Both the position numbers and the translations under genes were made by a program. The notes below the pieces were generated by a model. The model searched no databases, was not told the DNA's origin, and was given only the letters and a program-made list of their open reading frames with translations. Shown here piece after piece: positions 24,595-32,955 of a stretch of 48,073 nucleotides of DNA. Source of the DNA: Castellaniella sp041677825 (GTDB taxonomy: Bacteria > Pseudomonadota > Gammaproteobacteria > Burkholderiales > Burkholderiaceae_B). Location of the stretch: positions 1 to 48,073 of the forward strand of contig NZ_JBAYPG010000028.1 in the NCBI RefSeq assembly GCF_041677825.1. The letters are read 5' to 3'. The first letter of the stretch is position 1, and each line of letters opens with the position of its first letter.

Positions 24595-25524
24595 ATGAAC
24601 CTCAGACAGTTTTCATATTTTGTGCGCGTCGTCGAATTGCGCAACATGACGCGGGCCGCAGAAACCCTGCATGTGGCTCAGCCTGCACTCAGCCAGCAGA
24701 TTGCTGCATTGGAAGAAGACATTGGCGTGCGGCTGCTGATTCGCGGCCCGCGCGGGGTGGAACCCACAGATGAAGGCCTGCTGCTGTACCGCCAGGCCCA
24801 GACCATACTGCGCCAGGTCGAATCGATACACGGCATCCTGAACCGGAAGGTCGAAACCATATCGGGTACCGTATCTGTCGCCATGGCATCCAGCACTGGA
24901 CGCATGCTCGCGCTACCACTGATCCGGGCAGTGCGGCAGCACTACCCTGCCATCGAACTGGAGATCGTGGACATCCCGAGCGCCGACCTGACACGTATGG
25001 TGGAACAGGGGCGGGTCGATCTGTCCCTGTCACCCGATCAGGAAAATGCGCCGGGACTTTCAGTGAGCCCACTGGTGGTCGAGGAGCTGCTGGTCATGAC
25101 TCATCCTTCCCTGGATTTGCCTGCAGAAGACCTGCACATCACCCACTTGGCTGATGCACCGTTGATCCTTCCGCGCCCCCCGAACAAGCTGCGCATGCGC
25201 ATCGACTACGCGTTCATGAACGCCCATCTGCGTTATCGGCTGCTGGCCCAGGCCAGCACGGCCGCCATCCTGGTGCCGGCAGTACGCGATGGCCTGGCCG
25301 TCACCATCCTGCCCTATTCAGCAGCCTATCAGGAGATCAAGGCCGGCACCATCGTGGCGTACGATCTGAACCCGCGCCTGAGCCGAGAGATCAGCCTGTG
25401 CAACAGTTCGATGGCGCTCGAGCGTGCGGCGGTCAGAGCAGTCATGAACCTGATCCGGTCATTGACACGCACACTGGTGGAAAACGGCACATGGCGTCAC
25501 TGTGTGCTGCACGATTCAACCTGA
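24595..25524 (+). CDS. LysR-family transcriptional regulator
   Basis: This 309-residue regulator has an N-terminal winged HTH (MNLRQFSYFVRVVELRNMTR, then AAETLHVAQPALSQQIAALE) and a C-terminal co-inducer domain (~92-300, GTVSVAMASSTGRMLALPLI; SLSPDQEN). It resembles the Nac/CynR-like group that senses small organic ligands. It is divergent from the CoA-transferase operon across a perfect T-N11-A palindrome, so it most likely activates that operon when a pathway intermediate binds. Its 3' end overlaps the convergent thioesterase gene by nine bases. Confidence 0.93.
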   Translation: MNLRQFSYFVRVVELRNMTRAAETLHVAQPALSQQIAALEEDIGVRLLIRGPRGVEPTDEGLLLYRQAQTILRQVESIHGILNRKVETISGTVSVAMASSTGRMLALPLIRAVRQHYPAIELEIVDIPSADLTRMVEQGRVDLSLSPDQENAPGLSVSPLVVEELLVMTHPSLDLPAEDLHITHLADAPLILPRPPNKLRMRIDYAFMNAHLRYRLLAQASTAAILVPAVRDGLAVTILPYSAAYQEIKAGTIVAYDLNPRLSREISLCNSSMALERAAVRAVMNLIRSLTRTLVENGTWRHCVLHDST

Positions 25525-25974
25525 CGGGAAGGCATTTGGATCGCAGACCAGCGGCGCCAGCACCGCGCGAAAAGTATCTGCCAAAGGCGCCGGCCGTCGG
25601 CTTGCACGATCGACATACACATGAACAAAGTGCCCTGCGGCACAAGTCAGTTCCGCCCCCTGCAAGAAAATGCCCACTTCGTAGCGCACGCTGCTGGTGC
25701 CTATGCGAGATACCGCGATGCCCGCTTCCAGGGCATCGGGGAACGATACGGAAGAAAAATACTGGCATCCGGTTTCGACCACCAGACCGATGGTCGCACC
25801 CGTATTGAAGTCCAGCACCCCCTGCTCGAGCAGATAATGGTTGACCGCCGTATCGAAATACGAGTAGTAGGTCACGTTATTGACGTGGCCGTAGACGTCG
25901 TTGTCCATCCAGCGCGTCTGGATGGGCAGAAATGCCCTGTAGGCGCTGCGGCTGCGTGGCTGCGGGCGGCTCAT
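25516..25974 (-). CDS. acyl-CoA thioesterase, 4-hydroxybenzoyl-CoA thioesterase (hotdog) family
   Basis: This 152-residue hotdog-fold thioesterase of the YbgC/4HBT type has the key motif RWMDNDVYGHVNNVTYYSYF (21-40), whose aspartate (D27, in NDVYGHVNN) is the usual catalytic residue, then VVETGCQYFSSVSFPDALEA. It hydrolyses an acyl-CoA to acid and CoA. The ATG overlaps the pssA stop (ATGA), so it is translated with the phospholipid genes, but it also abuts the catabolic LysR gene in convergent orientation. Either lipid housekeeping or release of CoA from the pathway is possible; operon position favours the first. Confidence 0.88.
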   Translation of the reverse strand: MSRPQPRSRSAYRAFLPIQTRWMDNDVYGHVNNVTYYSYFDTAVNHYLLEQGVLDFNTGATIGLVVETGCQYFSSVSFPDALEAGIAVSRIGTSSVRYEVGIFLQGAELTCAAGHFVHVYVDRASRRPAPLADTFRAVLAPLVCDPNAFPSG

Positions 25975-26771
25975 GGCTCTTGTGACGGCCCCGACGGGCC
26001 ATCATGGCTGGCCGCGCCGCCCATTTCACGCATGCGCTGGCCGAGGCGCCGCGCCCGCCGTACCCGCCACAGCCAGAGCACCCAGCCGGACAGGCTGTAG
26101 AGGATGAACAGGCCAAACAGCACCACGGGCGGATCGCTGGACACGAAGACAAACACCCCGACGACCACGAGCATTACCCAGAAGGGTACACTGCGGCCCA
26201 GCGCAAATGTCTTGCCGCTGTAGAACGGCGCATTGGACACCATGGCCACCCCCGCATACACGGTGAGCGTGAATGCCGCCCACGGAACGACACCGTCCGA
26301 CAATGACAGCTTGTTGTCCACCGACAACCACACAAACCCGGCCACCAGTGCAGCGGCCGCAGGGCTGGGCAGGCCCTGGAAATACTGTTTGTCGACCTTG
26401 CCGATATTGGCGTTGAAGCGTGCCAGCCGCAGTGCCGCACCGACCACGTACACAAAGGCGGCCAGCCAGCCCCAGCGCCCCAGGCCCTGCATGGCCCAGA
26501 CGTATGTCACCAGCGCCGGTGCAAGCCCGAAGGACATCATATCGGCCAGCGAGTCATACTGTTCGCCGAACGCGGATTGCGTATTCGTGAGACGGGCCAC
26601 ACGGCCGTCCATGCTGTCGAACACCATGGCCAGGAAAATGGCGATGGCGGCCGTCTCGAAATGATGGTTCATGGCCTGCACCACCGCATAGAACCCGGCA
26701 AACAGGTTGGCAGTGGTAAAGGCGTTGGGCAGCAGGTAGATGCTGCGGCGGCGTTGACGTTCGTCTGGCAT
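25971..26771 (-). CDS. pssA: CDP-diacylglycerol-serine O-phosphatidyltransferase
   Basis: This 266-residue inner-membrane enzyme makes phosphatidylserine from CDP-diacylglycerol and serine. The CDP-alcohol phosphotransferase motif is complete: D52, D55-G56, A59-R60, G69, D73 and D77 (DSMDGRVARL...GEQYDSLAD). Several helices follow, with a basic C-terminal tail (WRVRRARRLGQRMRE). It belongs to the type II, membrane-spanning PssA family. I chose the ATG at 26771, four bases after the psd stop; a much longer in-frame frame upstream is psd antiframe. psd and pssA act consecutively in phosphatidylethanolamine synthesis, although psd is first in the operon. Confidence 0.95.
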   Translation of the reverse strand: MPDERQRRRSIYLLPNAFTTANLFAGFYAVVQAMNHHFETAAIAIFLAMVFDSMDGRVARLTNTQSAFGEQYDSLADMMSFGLAPALVTYVWAMQGLGRWGWLAAFVYVVGAALRLARFNANIGKVDKQYFQGLPSPAAAALVAGFVWLSVDNKLSLSDGVVPWAAFTLTVYAGVAMVSNAPFYSGKTFALGRSVPFWVMLVVVGVFVFVSSDPPVVLFGLFILYSLSGWVLWLWRVRRARRLGQRMREMGGAASHDGPSGPSQEP

Positions 26772-26775
26772 GGAT

Positions 26776-27555
26776 TCAGGCGGGTACGCGCTCCGGATCA
26801 TCGGGACCATAGCCCAACGCCTGGCCATCTGTAGAGCCCGCATCGGCAGAATCAGCACCTGCAGAGTCTGCATCGCGAGAAGGTGCAGGGCCACCCGCAT
26901 CGGCGGCAGGCAGTTGCGCCAGCACGGTGCAGGTGGCCCGCACCTTGTCGCCAATGGCCACTTGCGGCCGTGCCCCCAGGGGCAAGTATACGTCCACCCT
27001 CGAGCCAAAGCGGATGAAGCCATAGCGCTGGCCCGCATACACGCTGTCGCCCTGATGCACATGGCACAGAATGCGTCGCGCGACCAGCCCCGCCACCTGC
27101 ACGGCCGTGATCAACTGGCCATCGGGCCTTTGCAGAACCATGGCATTGCGCTCATTCTCGAGTGACGCCTTGTCGAGATCGGCATTCAGGAACTTGCCCG
27201 GGAAATAGGTGATGGACTGGATACGGCCGGCCACTGGCACACGATTCGAGTGCACGTTGAAAACATTCATGAAGACACTGATCTTCAGGCAGGAACGGCC
27301 ACCCGCATAGGGATCGAGCGCCTCTTCGACACTGACGATGCGACCGTCAGCGGGGCACAGGACCAGATCATCGCCCGCCGGCGCATGACGCACGGGGTCG
27401 CGAAAAAACTGCAGGGCAAACAGGGTGAACAGCCAGAACGGCAGGGACACCCAGCCCCACCAGAACATGACCAGCAAGGACAACACCACGCTGCCGGCCA
27501 GAATGGGCCAGCCCTCGCGGGCCACGATGGGGTGTGGATAGGATGGTGTCTTCAT
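26776..27555 (-). CDS. psd: phosphatidylserine decarboxylase, short type, with extended tail
   Basis: This is a 259-residue proenzyme that decarboxylates phosphatidylserine to phosphatidylethanolamine. It self-cleaves at G184-S185 in IRFGSRVDVYLP to form the pyruvoyl cofactor. It contains two N-terminal membrane segments (~17-50), CPADGRIVSVEEA (67-79) and KISVFMNVFNVHSNRVP (91-107). The usual short-type enzyme ends near residue 215. Here an Ala/Asp/Ser-rich low-complexity tail (~219-259, with ADSAGADSADAGSTDG) follows. I chose the ATG at 27555; a TTG at 27564 is less likely. It sits between ilvC and pssA, an arrangement common in Bordetella relatives. Confidence 0.95.
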   Translation of the reverse strand: MKTPSYPHPIVAREGWPILAGSVVLSLLVMFWWGWVSLPFWLFTLFALQFFRDPVRHAPAGDDLVLCPADGRIVSVEEALDPYAGGRSCLKISVFMNVFNVHSNRVPVAGRIQSITYFPGKFLNADLDKASLENERNAMVLQRPDGQLITAVQVAGLVARRILCHVHQGDSVYAGQRYGFIRFGSRVDVYLPLGARPQVAIGDKVRATCTVLAQLPAADAGGPAPSRDADSAGADSADAGSTDGQALGYGPDDPERVPA

Positions 27556-27580
27556 GCTGCGCAAGCATAACCCGAAATGA

Positions 27581-27624
27581 ATCCGGCCGGATACCAGAAG
27601 GCACCCGGCCGGGCTGGGCCCAGC
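27581..27624. repeat. three consecutive GC-rich palindromes between ilvC and psd
   Basis: ATCCGGCCGGAT (27581-27592), CCCGGCCGGG (27604-27613) and GCTGGGCCCAGC (27613-27624) are each perfectly self-complementary. They fill most of the 119-base gap before psd. They could be small hairpins at the end of the ilvBNC message or protein-binding sites; no promoter is evident. Confidence 0.35.
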
Positions 27625-27654
27625 GCCCTGCGTCTGTATCGGACTGCAAACGAT

Positions 27655-27671
27655 GGGCCACGAACCGGCCC
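27655..27671 (-). terminator. weak hairpin just after ilvC
   Basis: On the minus strand GGGCC-GGTTCGT-GGCCC forms a 5-bp stem starting only four bases beyond the ilvC stop codon. No U-run follows, so it is at best a pause or processing site that may partly separate ilvBNC from psd-pssA. Confidence 0.3.
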
Positions 27672-27674
27672 GTA

Positions 27675-28691
27675 TCAGTTCTTGCTCTGATCAACCAGCT
27701 TGTTGGCGGCAATCCAGGGCATCATGGCCCGCAGGCGGCCCCCGACCTGCTCGATCTGCGACTCGGCATTGATGCGGCGCCGCGAGATGAGCTCAGGTGC
27801 GCCCGCGGCATTTTCCAGGATGAAACGCTTCGCATACACGCCCGACTGGATGTCGGTCAGCACCTGACGCATGATCGCCCGCGTGTCTTCATTGATGATG
27901 CGTGGCCCGCTGACGTACTCGCCGAATTCGGCATTGTTGGAGATCGAGTAGTTCATGTTGGCAATACCGCCTTCGTAGATCAGATCGACGATGAGCTTGA
28001 GCTCGTGCAGGCACTCGAAATAAGCCATTTCGGGGGCATAGCCCGCTTCGACCAGCGTATCGAAACCGGCCTTGATGAGTTCGACCGTGCCGCCACAGAG
28101 CACGGCCTGCTCGCCGAAGAGATCGGTCTCGGTCTCTTCCTGGAACGTGGTCTCGATGATGCCGGCCCGCCCGCCGCCATTGGCCATGGCATAGGACAGC
28201 GCGGTATCGAGCGCACGCCCCGAGACGTCCTGGTGCACGGCCACCAGCTGCGGTACCCCGCCACCATGGGCATACGTGTCGCGCACGGTGTGCCCGGGCG
28301 CCTTGGGGGCCACCATGATGACGTCGATATCGTCGCGCGGCACCACCTGGCCATAATGCACGTTGAACCCATGGGCGAAGGCCAGCGCGGCACCGGCCTT
28401 CATGTTGCCCTCGACGTGGTTCCGGTAGACCCCGGCAATGGTTTCGTCGGGCAGGAGCATCATCACCACATCAGCCCCCTTGACCGCCTCGGCCACCTCC
28501 TTCACCTCGAGCCCTGCGTTCACGGCCTTGCCCCAGGATGCACCCCCCTTGCGCAGGCCGACCGTGACATGCACCCCAGAATCATGCAGGTTCAGGGCAT
28601 GGGCGTGGCCTTGTGAGCCATAGCCGATGATGGCCACGTGCTTGCCCTTGATGAGCGACAGGTCACAATCCTTGTCGTAAAAAACTTTCAT
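27675..28691 (-). CDS. ilvC: ketol-acid reductoisomerase, class I
   Basis: This 338-residue enzyme rearranges and reduces acetolactate or acetohydroxybutyrate with NADPH and Mg2+ in valine, leucine and isoleucine synthesis. The nucleotide motif is GYGSQGHA (23-30). Metal-site stretches include FGEQAVLCGGTVELIKAGFD and YFECLHELKLIVDLIYEGGI. Length is exactly that of the short, plant-unlike class I form. The ATG follows GGAGTCTTAC. It comes 31 bases after ilvN, completing the ilvB-ilvN-ilvC operon. Confidence 0.98.
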   Translation of the reverse strand: MKVFYDKDCDLSLIKGKHVAIIGYGSQGHAHALNLHDSGVHVTVGLRKGGASWGKAVNAGLEVKEVAEAVKGADVVMMLLPDETIAGVYRNHVEGNMKAGAALAFAHGFNVHYGQVVPRDDIDVIMVAPKAPGHTVRDTYAHGGGVPQLVAVHQDVSGRALDTALSYAMANGGGRAGIIETTFQEETETDLFGEQAVLCGGTVELIKAGFDTLVEAGYAPEMAYFECLHELKLIVDLIYEGGIANMNYSISNNAEFGEYVSGPRIINEDTRAIMRQVLTDIQSGVYAKRFILENAAGAPELISRRRINAESQIEQVGGRLRAMMPWIAANKLVDQSKN

Positions 28692-28722
28692 GTAAGACTC
28701 CAGTATCCGTGATGGTAAAAGC

Positions 28723-29214
28723 TCAAAGTTTCAGAACCCGTTCGCCGCGCGCCACACCGGAGACCCCGGTGCGCACGGTTTCCAGGATGGCACTGCGATC
28801 GAGCGCGCCGATGAAGGCCTCGATTTTATCCTGCACCCCCGTCAGTTCGATGGTGTAGGTCTTGTCGGTCACATCGATGATGCGACCCCGGAAGATTTCC
28901 GCCATGCGCTTCATTTCTTCGCGTTCCTTGCCCACCGCCCGCACCTTGATCAGCATGAGTTCGCGCTCGACGTGGGCCCCTTCGGAAAGGTCGACCACCT
29001 TGAGCACATCGACCAGCCGGTTCAGGTGCTTGGTGATCTGTTCGATGATTTCGTCGGAGCCGATCGTGACGATGGTCATACGTGACAGCGTCACATCTTC
29101 GGTGGGCGCCACCGTAAGGGTCTCGATATTGTAGCCGCGTGCCGAAAACAGCCCGACCACGCGCGACAGTGCGCCCGGTTCATTTTCGAGCAGAATGGAA
29201 ATGACGTGTTTCAT
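28723..29214 (-). CDS. ilvN: acetolactate synthase small (regulatory) subunit
   Basis: This is a 163-residue regulatory subunit that binds valine and gives feedback inhibition and full activity to the catalytic subunit. It has an N-terminal ACT domain (MKHVISILLENEPGALSRVV; GYNIETLTVAPTED) and a C-terminal ACT-like half (KVRAVGKEREEMKRMAEIFR; DKTYTIELTG). The ATG at 29214 follows GAGGGG and is 11 bases after the ilvB stop. It is often called ilvH in this group. Length is typical. Confidence 0.97.
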   Translation of the reverse strand: MKHVISILLENEPGALSRVVGLFSARGYNIETLTVAPTEDVTLSRMTIVTIGSDEIIEQITKHLNRLVDVLKVVDLSEGAHVERELMLIKVRAVGKEREEMKRMAEIFRGRIIDVTDKTYTIELTGVQDKIEAFIGALDRSAILETVRTGVSGVARGERVLKL

Positions 29215-29225
29215 GATCAGCCCCC

Positions 29226-30947
29226 TCACAGATCCTCGGAACCCAGCAACATCTCGGTCAGGCCACGGCCTGCCTTGACCATGGGCCAGACGTTTTCCGT
29301 CTGATCCGTGACGAAGTCCATGAACACCAGCCGGTCCTTGTACTTGCCGAACGCTTCGCGCAGCGCGGGTTCCACATCGGACGGGCGGGTGATGCGCATG
29401 CCGATGTGACCGTAGCTTTCGACCAGTTTCACGAAATCCGGCAGGGCGTCGACGTAGGACTCGGAATAGCGTGAGCCATATTCGATCTGCTGCCACTGGC
29501 GCACCATGCCCAGGTACCTGTTGTTCAGGCACACGATCTTGGGTGTCAGCCTGTACTGGCTGCAGGTGGACAGTTCCTGGATGTTCATCTGGATGGAGCC
29601 CTCGCCCGTGATCACGGCGACATCCCGATCCGGGTTGGCCATCTGCACGCCCATGGCAAAGGGCAGACCCACGCCCATGGTGCCCAGACCGCCCGAATTG
29701 ATCCAGCGGCGCGGTTCCGGAAATGGATAATACTGGGCAGCCCACATCTGGTGCTGACCCACATCGGAGGTGACGAATGCCTGGCCGCGCGTGATCTCCC
29801 AGAGTTTCTGCACCACGAACTGCGGCTTGATGAGTTCGTCCGAATTTTCATAGTCGAGGCACTTGCGCGCCCGCCAGCCATCGATCTGCTTCCACCAGCC
29901 TTCGAGACGGCTGCCCTGTGCATCTTTCTCGGCCATGGCCTGCGCGTACAGACCCATGAAATCCTGCAGCACCTCCTTCACGTCGCCCACGATGGGCACA
30001 TCGACGCGCACCCGCTTCGAAATGGAGGAAGGATCGATATCCACATGGATGATCTTGTGGGGCACCTGCGCAAAGTGTCTGGGATTGCCGATCACCCGAT
30101 CGTCGAAGCGTGCGCCTATGCCGATCAGCACGTCACAGTTCTGCATCGCCATATTGGCTTCGTAGGTGCCGTGCATGCCGGGCATGCCCACAAACTGAGC
30201 GTCGGTGCCCGGCAAGGCCCCCAGGCCCATCAGCGTCGTGGTGCAGGGCGCGCCGGTCAGGCGCACCAGCTTGCGCAGTTCGTCGGCCGCATTGGCCAGC
30301 ACGACGCCGCCACCCGCATAGATCATCGGCCGCTCGGCGGCCAGCATGAGCTGGACCGCCTTCTTGATCTGGCCATGATGGCCCTTGGTGACCGGCGCGT
30401 AGGACCGCATCACCGTAGGCCCACGGCGGGGCTGATACTTGCATGGCGCCACCGAGACATCCTTGGGAATATCGACCAGCACGGGCCCGGGCCGCCCCGA
30501 CCGGGCGATATAGAAGGCCCGACGCATGGTTTCAGCCAGGTCCTTGACGTCACGCACCAGGAAATTGTGCTTGACGGCGGGCCGCGTAATGCCCACGGTG
30601 TCGCATTCCTGGAAGGCATCCTGGCCGATCGCATGGGTGGGCACCTGGCCTGTGATGATCACCATGGGGATGGAGTCCATATAGGCTGTTGCAATGCCGG
30701 TGACCGCATTGGTCACCCCGGGCCCGCTGGTGACCAGGCAGACCCCCACCTTGTCGGATGAGCGTGAGTACGCATCGGCGGCATGCACGGCAGCCTGCTC
30801 GTGACGCACCAGAATATGCTTGAATTTGTCCTGCTTGTAGATTGCGTCGTAGATGTAGAGGACCGCGCCCCCAGGGTAGCCGAACACGTGCTCGACCCCT
30901 TCTTCGATCAGACAACGCACGACGATGTCGGCGCCATTGGTTTCCAT
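29226..30947 (-). CDS. ilvB: acetolactate synthase large (catalytic) subunit
   Basis: This 573-residue thiamine-diphosphate enzyme condenses two pyruvates, or pyruvate with 2-oxobutyrate. Catalytic E50 is in LVRHEQAAVHAADAYSR, the FAD/structural segment in GIGARFDDRV, and the ThDP motif begins GEGSIQMNIQELSTC (a GEGS variant of GDGS) and ends CLNNRYLG. The ATG at 30947 follows AAGGA and gives the usual length; the frame stays open for 115 codons upstream but that part has no family similarity. It is the first gene of the operon, behind a long untranslated leader. Confidence 0.97.
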   Translation of the reverse strand: METNGADIVVRCLIEEGVEHVFGYPGGAVLYIYDAIYKQDKFKHILVRHEQAAVHAADAYSRSSDKVGVCLVTSGPGVTNAVTGIATAYMDSIPMVIITGQVPTHAIGQDAFQECDTVGITRPAVKHNFLVRDVKDLAETMRRAFYIARSGRPGPVLVDIPKDVSVAPCKYQPRRGPTVMRSYAPVTKGHHGQIKKAVQLMLAAERPMIYAGGGVVLANAADELRKLVRLTGAPCTTTLMGLGALPGTDAQFVGMPGMHGTYEANMAMQNCDVLIGIGARFDDRVIGNPRHFAQVPHKIIHVDIDPSSISKRVRVDVPIVGDVKEVLQDFMGLYAQAMAEKDAQGSRLEGWWKQIDGWRARKCLDYENSDELIKPQFVVQKLWEITRGQAFVTSDVGQHQMWAAQYYPFPEPRRWINSGGLGTMGVGLPFAMGVQMANPDRDVAVITGEGSIQMNIQELSTCSQYRLTPKIVCLNNRYLGMVRQWQQIEYGSRYSESYVDALPDFVKLVESYGHIGMRITRPSDVEPALREAFGKYKDRLVFMDFVTDQTENVWPMVKAGRGLTEMLLGSEDL

Positions 30948-31263
30948 GATGATTTCCTTTTCGACCTGTGCGTTGCACCAGGCGGCCTTCATGGCCTGGG
31001 CCAGTGCCGGCATCCCGCGGCATGATCCGATGGCTGGGCGATTCACGGAACCGCTGCGCCCGGACACCCCACGGAGCCCGCCTGTACCCCCTTGGCACAG
31101 TGCACGTTGCGCTGCCTGCAGCGCACAGTGGTTGAAACGAACGCCCGAGGCAAGGCTTGTGGCCCGGCTCGGAGCATGTAGAACGTGGCATTGCAGGTCT
31201 GGTGGATCACCCGACCCGGTGCCAGGCAGTTGACCCCTGCAGGATGATGCAGGGCAATGAGGT
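30948..31263 (-). promoter_or_regulatory. long ilvB leader, possible cis-regulatory RNA
   Basis: About 310 bases separate the predicted ilvB promoter from its start codon and carry no recognisable gene. The leader contains CCCTGC/GCAGGG arms (31235-31254) and other GC-rich stems. I find no short peptide rich in Ile/Leu/Val codons and no terminator with a U-run, so a classic attenuator is not supported. A structured element known as the ilvH RNA motif has been described upstream of acetolactate synthase genes in betaproteobacteria; this leader is a candidate site, not confirmed. Confidence 0.4.
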
Positions 31264-31304
31264 AATTTACCGCGTTGCAACATCGACTGCAAGTGGATGT
31301 TGCA
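31264..31304 (-). promoter_or_regulatory. candidate ilvB promoter inside a 9-bp inverted repeat
   Basis: TTGCAG (31287-31292) and TAAATT (31264-31269) are spaced by 17 bases on the minus strand, each matching four of six consensus bases. TGCAACATC (31276-31284) and GATGTTGCA (31296-31304) are perfect inverted copies that overlap the -35 region, so they may be an operator. They might instead be a hairpin ending the matB transcript. Confidence 0.4.
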
Positions 31305-31415
31305 GAAGGCCGGCGGGGATGGCCGGGCCTGAACTCAGGCCAGTATCCCGGCCGCCGTCACAGCACCACGACGCAGCGCGAGCGCGCTGAGGGGCGGGCG
31401 TTGCCGCGCGCAGGA

Positions 31416-32954
31416 TCAGGAAGGATCCGCATACTGTTGCCGCAGCATGTTCTTCTGGACCTTGCCCATGGTATTGCGCGGCAGCGCCTGTATTTCGACA
31501 ATCGCTCGGGGCACCTTGAAACGGGCCAGACGCACCTTGAGTTCGGCCTGCATGCTCGCCAGATCCAGCCCGGCGCCCTCGCGAGGCACCACGACCGCCA
31601 TGACCGATTCGCCGTAATCGGGATGCGGCACCCCGAAGACGGCGGACTCCTGTACACCGGGCATGGCATCCAGGACGAGTTCGATTTCCTTCGGGTACAC
31701 GTTATAGCCCCCGGAAATGATCAGATCCTTGCTTCGGCCCACGATGCTGAGATAGTGATCCGGGATCCCGGCACCCCCGAATACGCCAATGTCGCCAGTG
31801 CGAAACCAGCCATCATCGGTGAACTCTTCGCGTGTTTTTTCCGGCATGCGCCAGTAGCCGGAAAACACATTGGGGCCACGAACCTGCACATGGCCGGGCT
31901 GCCCGGCCGGCAAAGGCTGGCCATCATCACCGACCACCCGCACGGCCACCCCAGGCAAGGCCGGCCCCACCGTGCCGGCCAGGCGCTCGCCGAGGGCCGG
32001 ATCACAGGGATTGGACGTGTTCATGTTGGTTTCGCTCATGCCATAGCGCTCGAGGATCGTCATCCCGGTGCGCGCGCGGAATTCTTTGAAGGTATCCTCG
32101 AGCAGGGGTGCCGACCCCGAGATGAACAGGCGCATGTTGCGGCACAATGCCCGGTCGAAGCGCGGATCGGCCAGCAGGCGCACGTAATACGTGGGCACCC
32201 CCATCATCATCGTGCAGCGCGGCAGTTCGCGCAGCGCCTGATCGATGTCCAGGCGCGGCAGCCAGATCATGCGGGCGCCCGCCAGCAAGGCCCCGTTGGC
32301 GGCCACGAACAGGCCGTGCACATGGAAGATGGGCAGCATGTGCAAAAGCACGTCATCCTGGCGCCAGCCCCAGAAATCCTTCAGGGTGAGCGCATTGGCG
32401 CCCAGGTTGCCATGTGTGAGCATGGCCCCCTTGCTGCGCCCCGTCGTGCCGGACGTATAGAGGATCGTGGCCAGATCACCCGGATTGCAGTGCACGGTTT
32501 CGAAGGCCGTGGGCAGGCCTTCGAGTGCGCGCATCAGGCTGCCGCTGCCATCGGCCTCCAGCGTATGCACGTGTTGCGCGCCATGCTGCAGGGCCAGTGG
32601 TTCGCACCAATGGCGAGAGGCCTCGGTGCAGATCACGACGGCAGGCTGGGCATCGGACAGGAAATAAGCGACCTCGGCCTCTTGGTAGGCCGTGTTCAGC
32701 GGCAGATAGACGAAGCCGGCACGCAAGGTCGCCAGGTACAGCATGAGCGCTTCGGGGGATTTTTCGACCTGGACGGCCACCCTCGAACCGGGTGCAATGC
32801 CCGTGGATGCCAGCCAGGCCGCCATCCGCCCGCTGAGGGACTCGACATCCTGCCACGTATGAACACGTGTGGGCGTTTCGATGGCCACTGCCTGGCGATT
32901 CTTGGGGAAACCCGATTGCAGCACCCCGTACAGATTGGCATTGAGCGCGCTCAT
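31416..32954 (-). CDS. matB: acyl-CoA synthetase, malonyl-CoA synthetase (MatB)-like
   Basis: This 512-residue adenylate-forming ligase converts a carboxylic acid, ATP and CoA to the CoA ester through an acyl-AMP. The P-loop is LYTSGTTGRSKGAMLTH, followed by ERYGMSETNMNT, DGWFRTGDIGVF and the C-terminal catalytic-lysine motif PRNTMGKVQKN. The start ANLYGVL, the SGSAPLLEDTFKEF region and overall similarity point to malonate/methylmalonate-CoA ligases rather than fatty-acid ligases; substrate is inferred. The ATG at 32954 overlaps yaaA spacing by one base (TGACATG), so they are co-translated. It ends 468 bases before ilvB. Confidence 0.85.
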   Translation of the reverse strand: MSALNANLYGVLQSGFPKNRQAVAIETPTRVHTWQDVESLSGRMAAWLASTGIAPGSRVAVQVEKSPEALMLYLATLRAGFVYLPLNTAYQEAEVAYFLSDAQPAVVICTEASRHWCEPLALQHGAQHVHTLEADGSGSLMRALEGLPTAFETVHCNPGDLATILYTSGTTGRSKGAMLTHGNLGANALTLKDFWGWRQDDVLLHMLPIFHVHGLFVAANGALLAGARMIWLPRLDIDQALRELPRCTMMMGVPTYYVRLLADPRFDRALCRNMRLFISGSAPLLEDTFKEFRARTGMTILERYGMSETNMNTSNPCDPALGERLAGTVGPALPGVAVRVVGDDGQPLPAGQPGHVQVRGPNVFSGYWRMPEKTREEFTDDGWFRTGDIGVFGGAGIPDHYLSIVGRSKDLIISGGYNVYPKEIELVLDAMPGVQESAVFGVPHPDYGESVMAVVVPREGAGLDLASMQAELKVRLARFKVPRAIVEIQALPRNTMGKVQKNMLRQQYADPS

Positions 32955-32955
32955 G

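Noticed and set aside
30948..31292. N-terminal extension of acetolactate synthase by 115 in-frame codons
   Set aside because: No family similarity, atypical Cys/Arg-rich composition, and a good ribosome-binding site just before the normal start at 30947.
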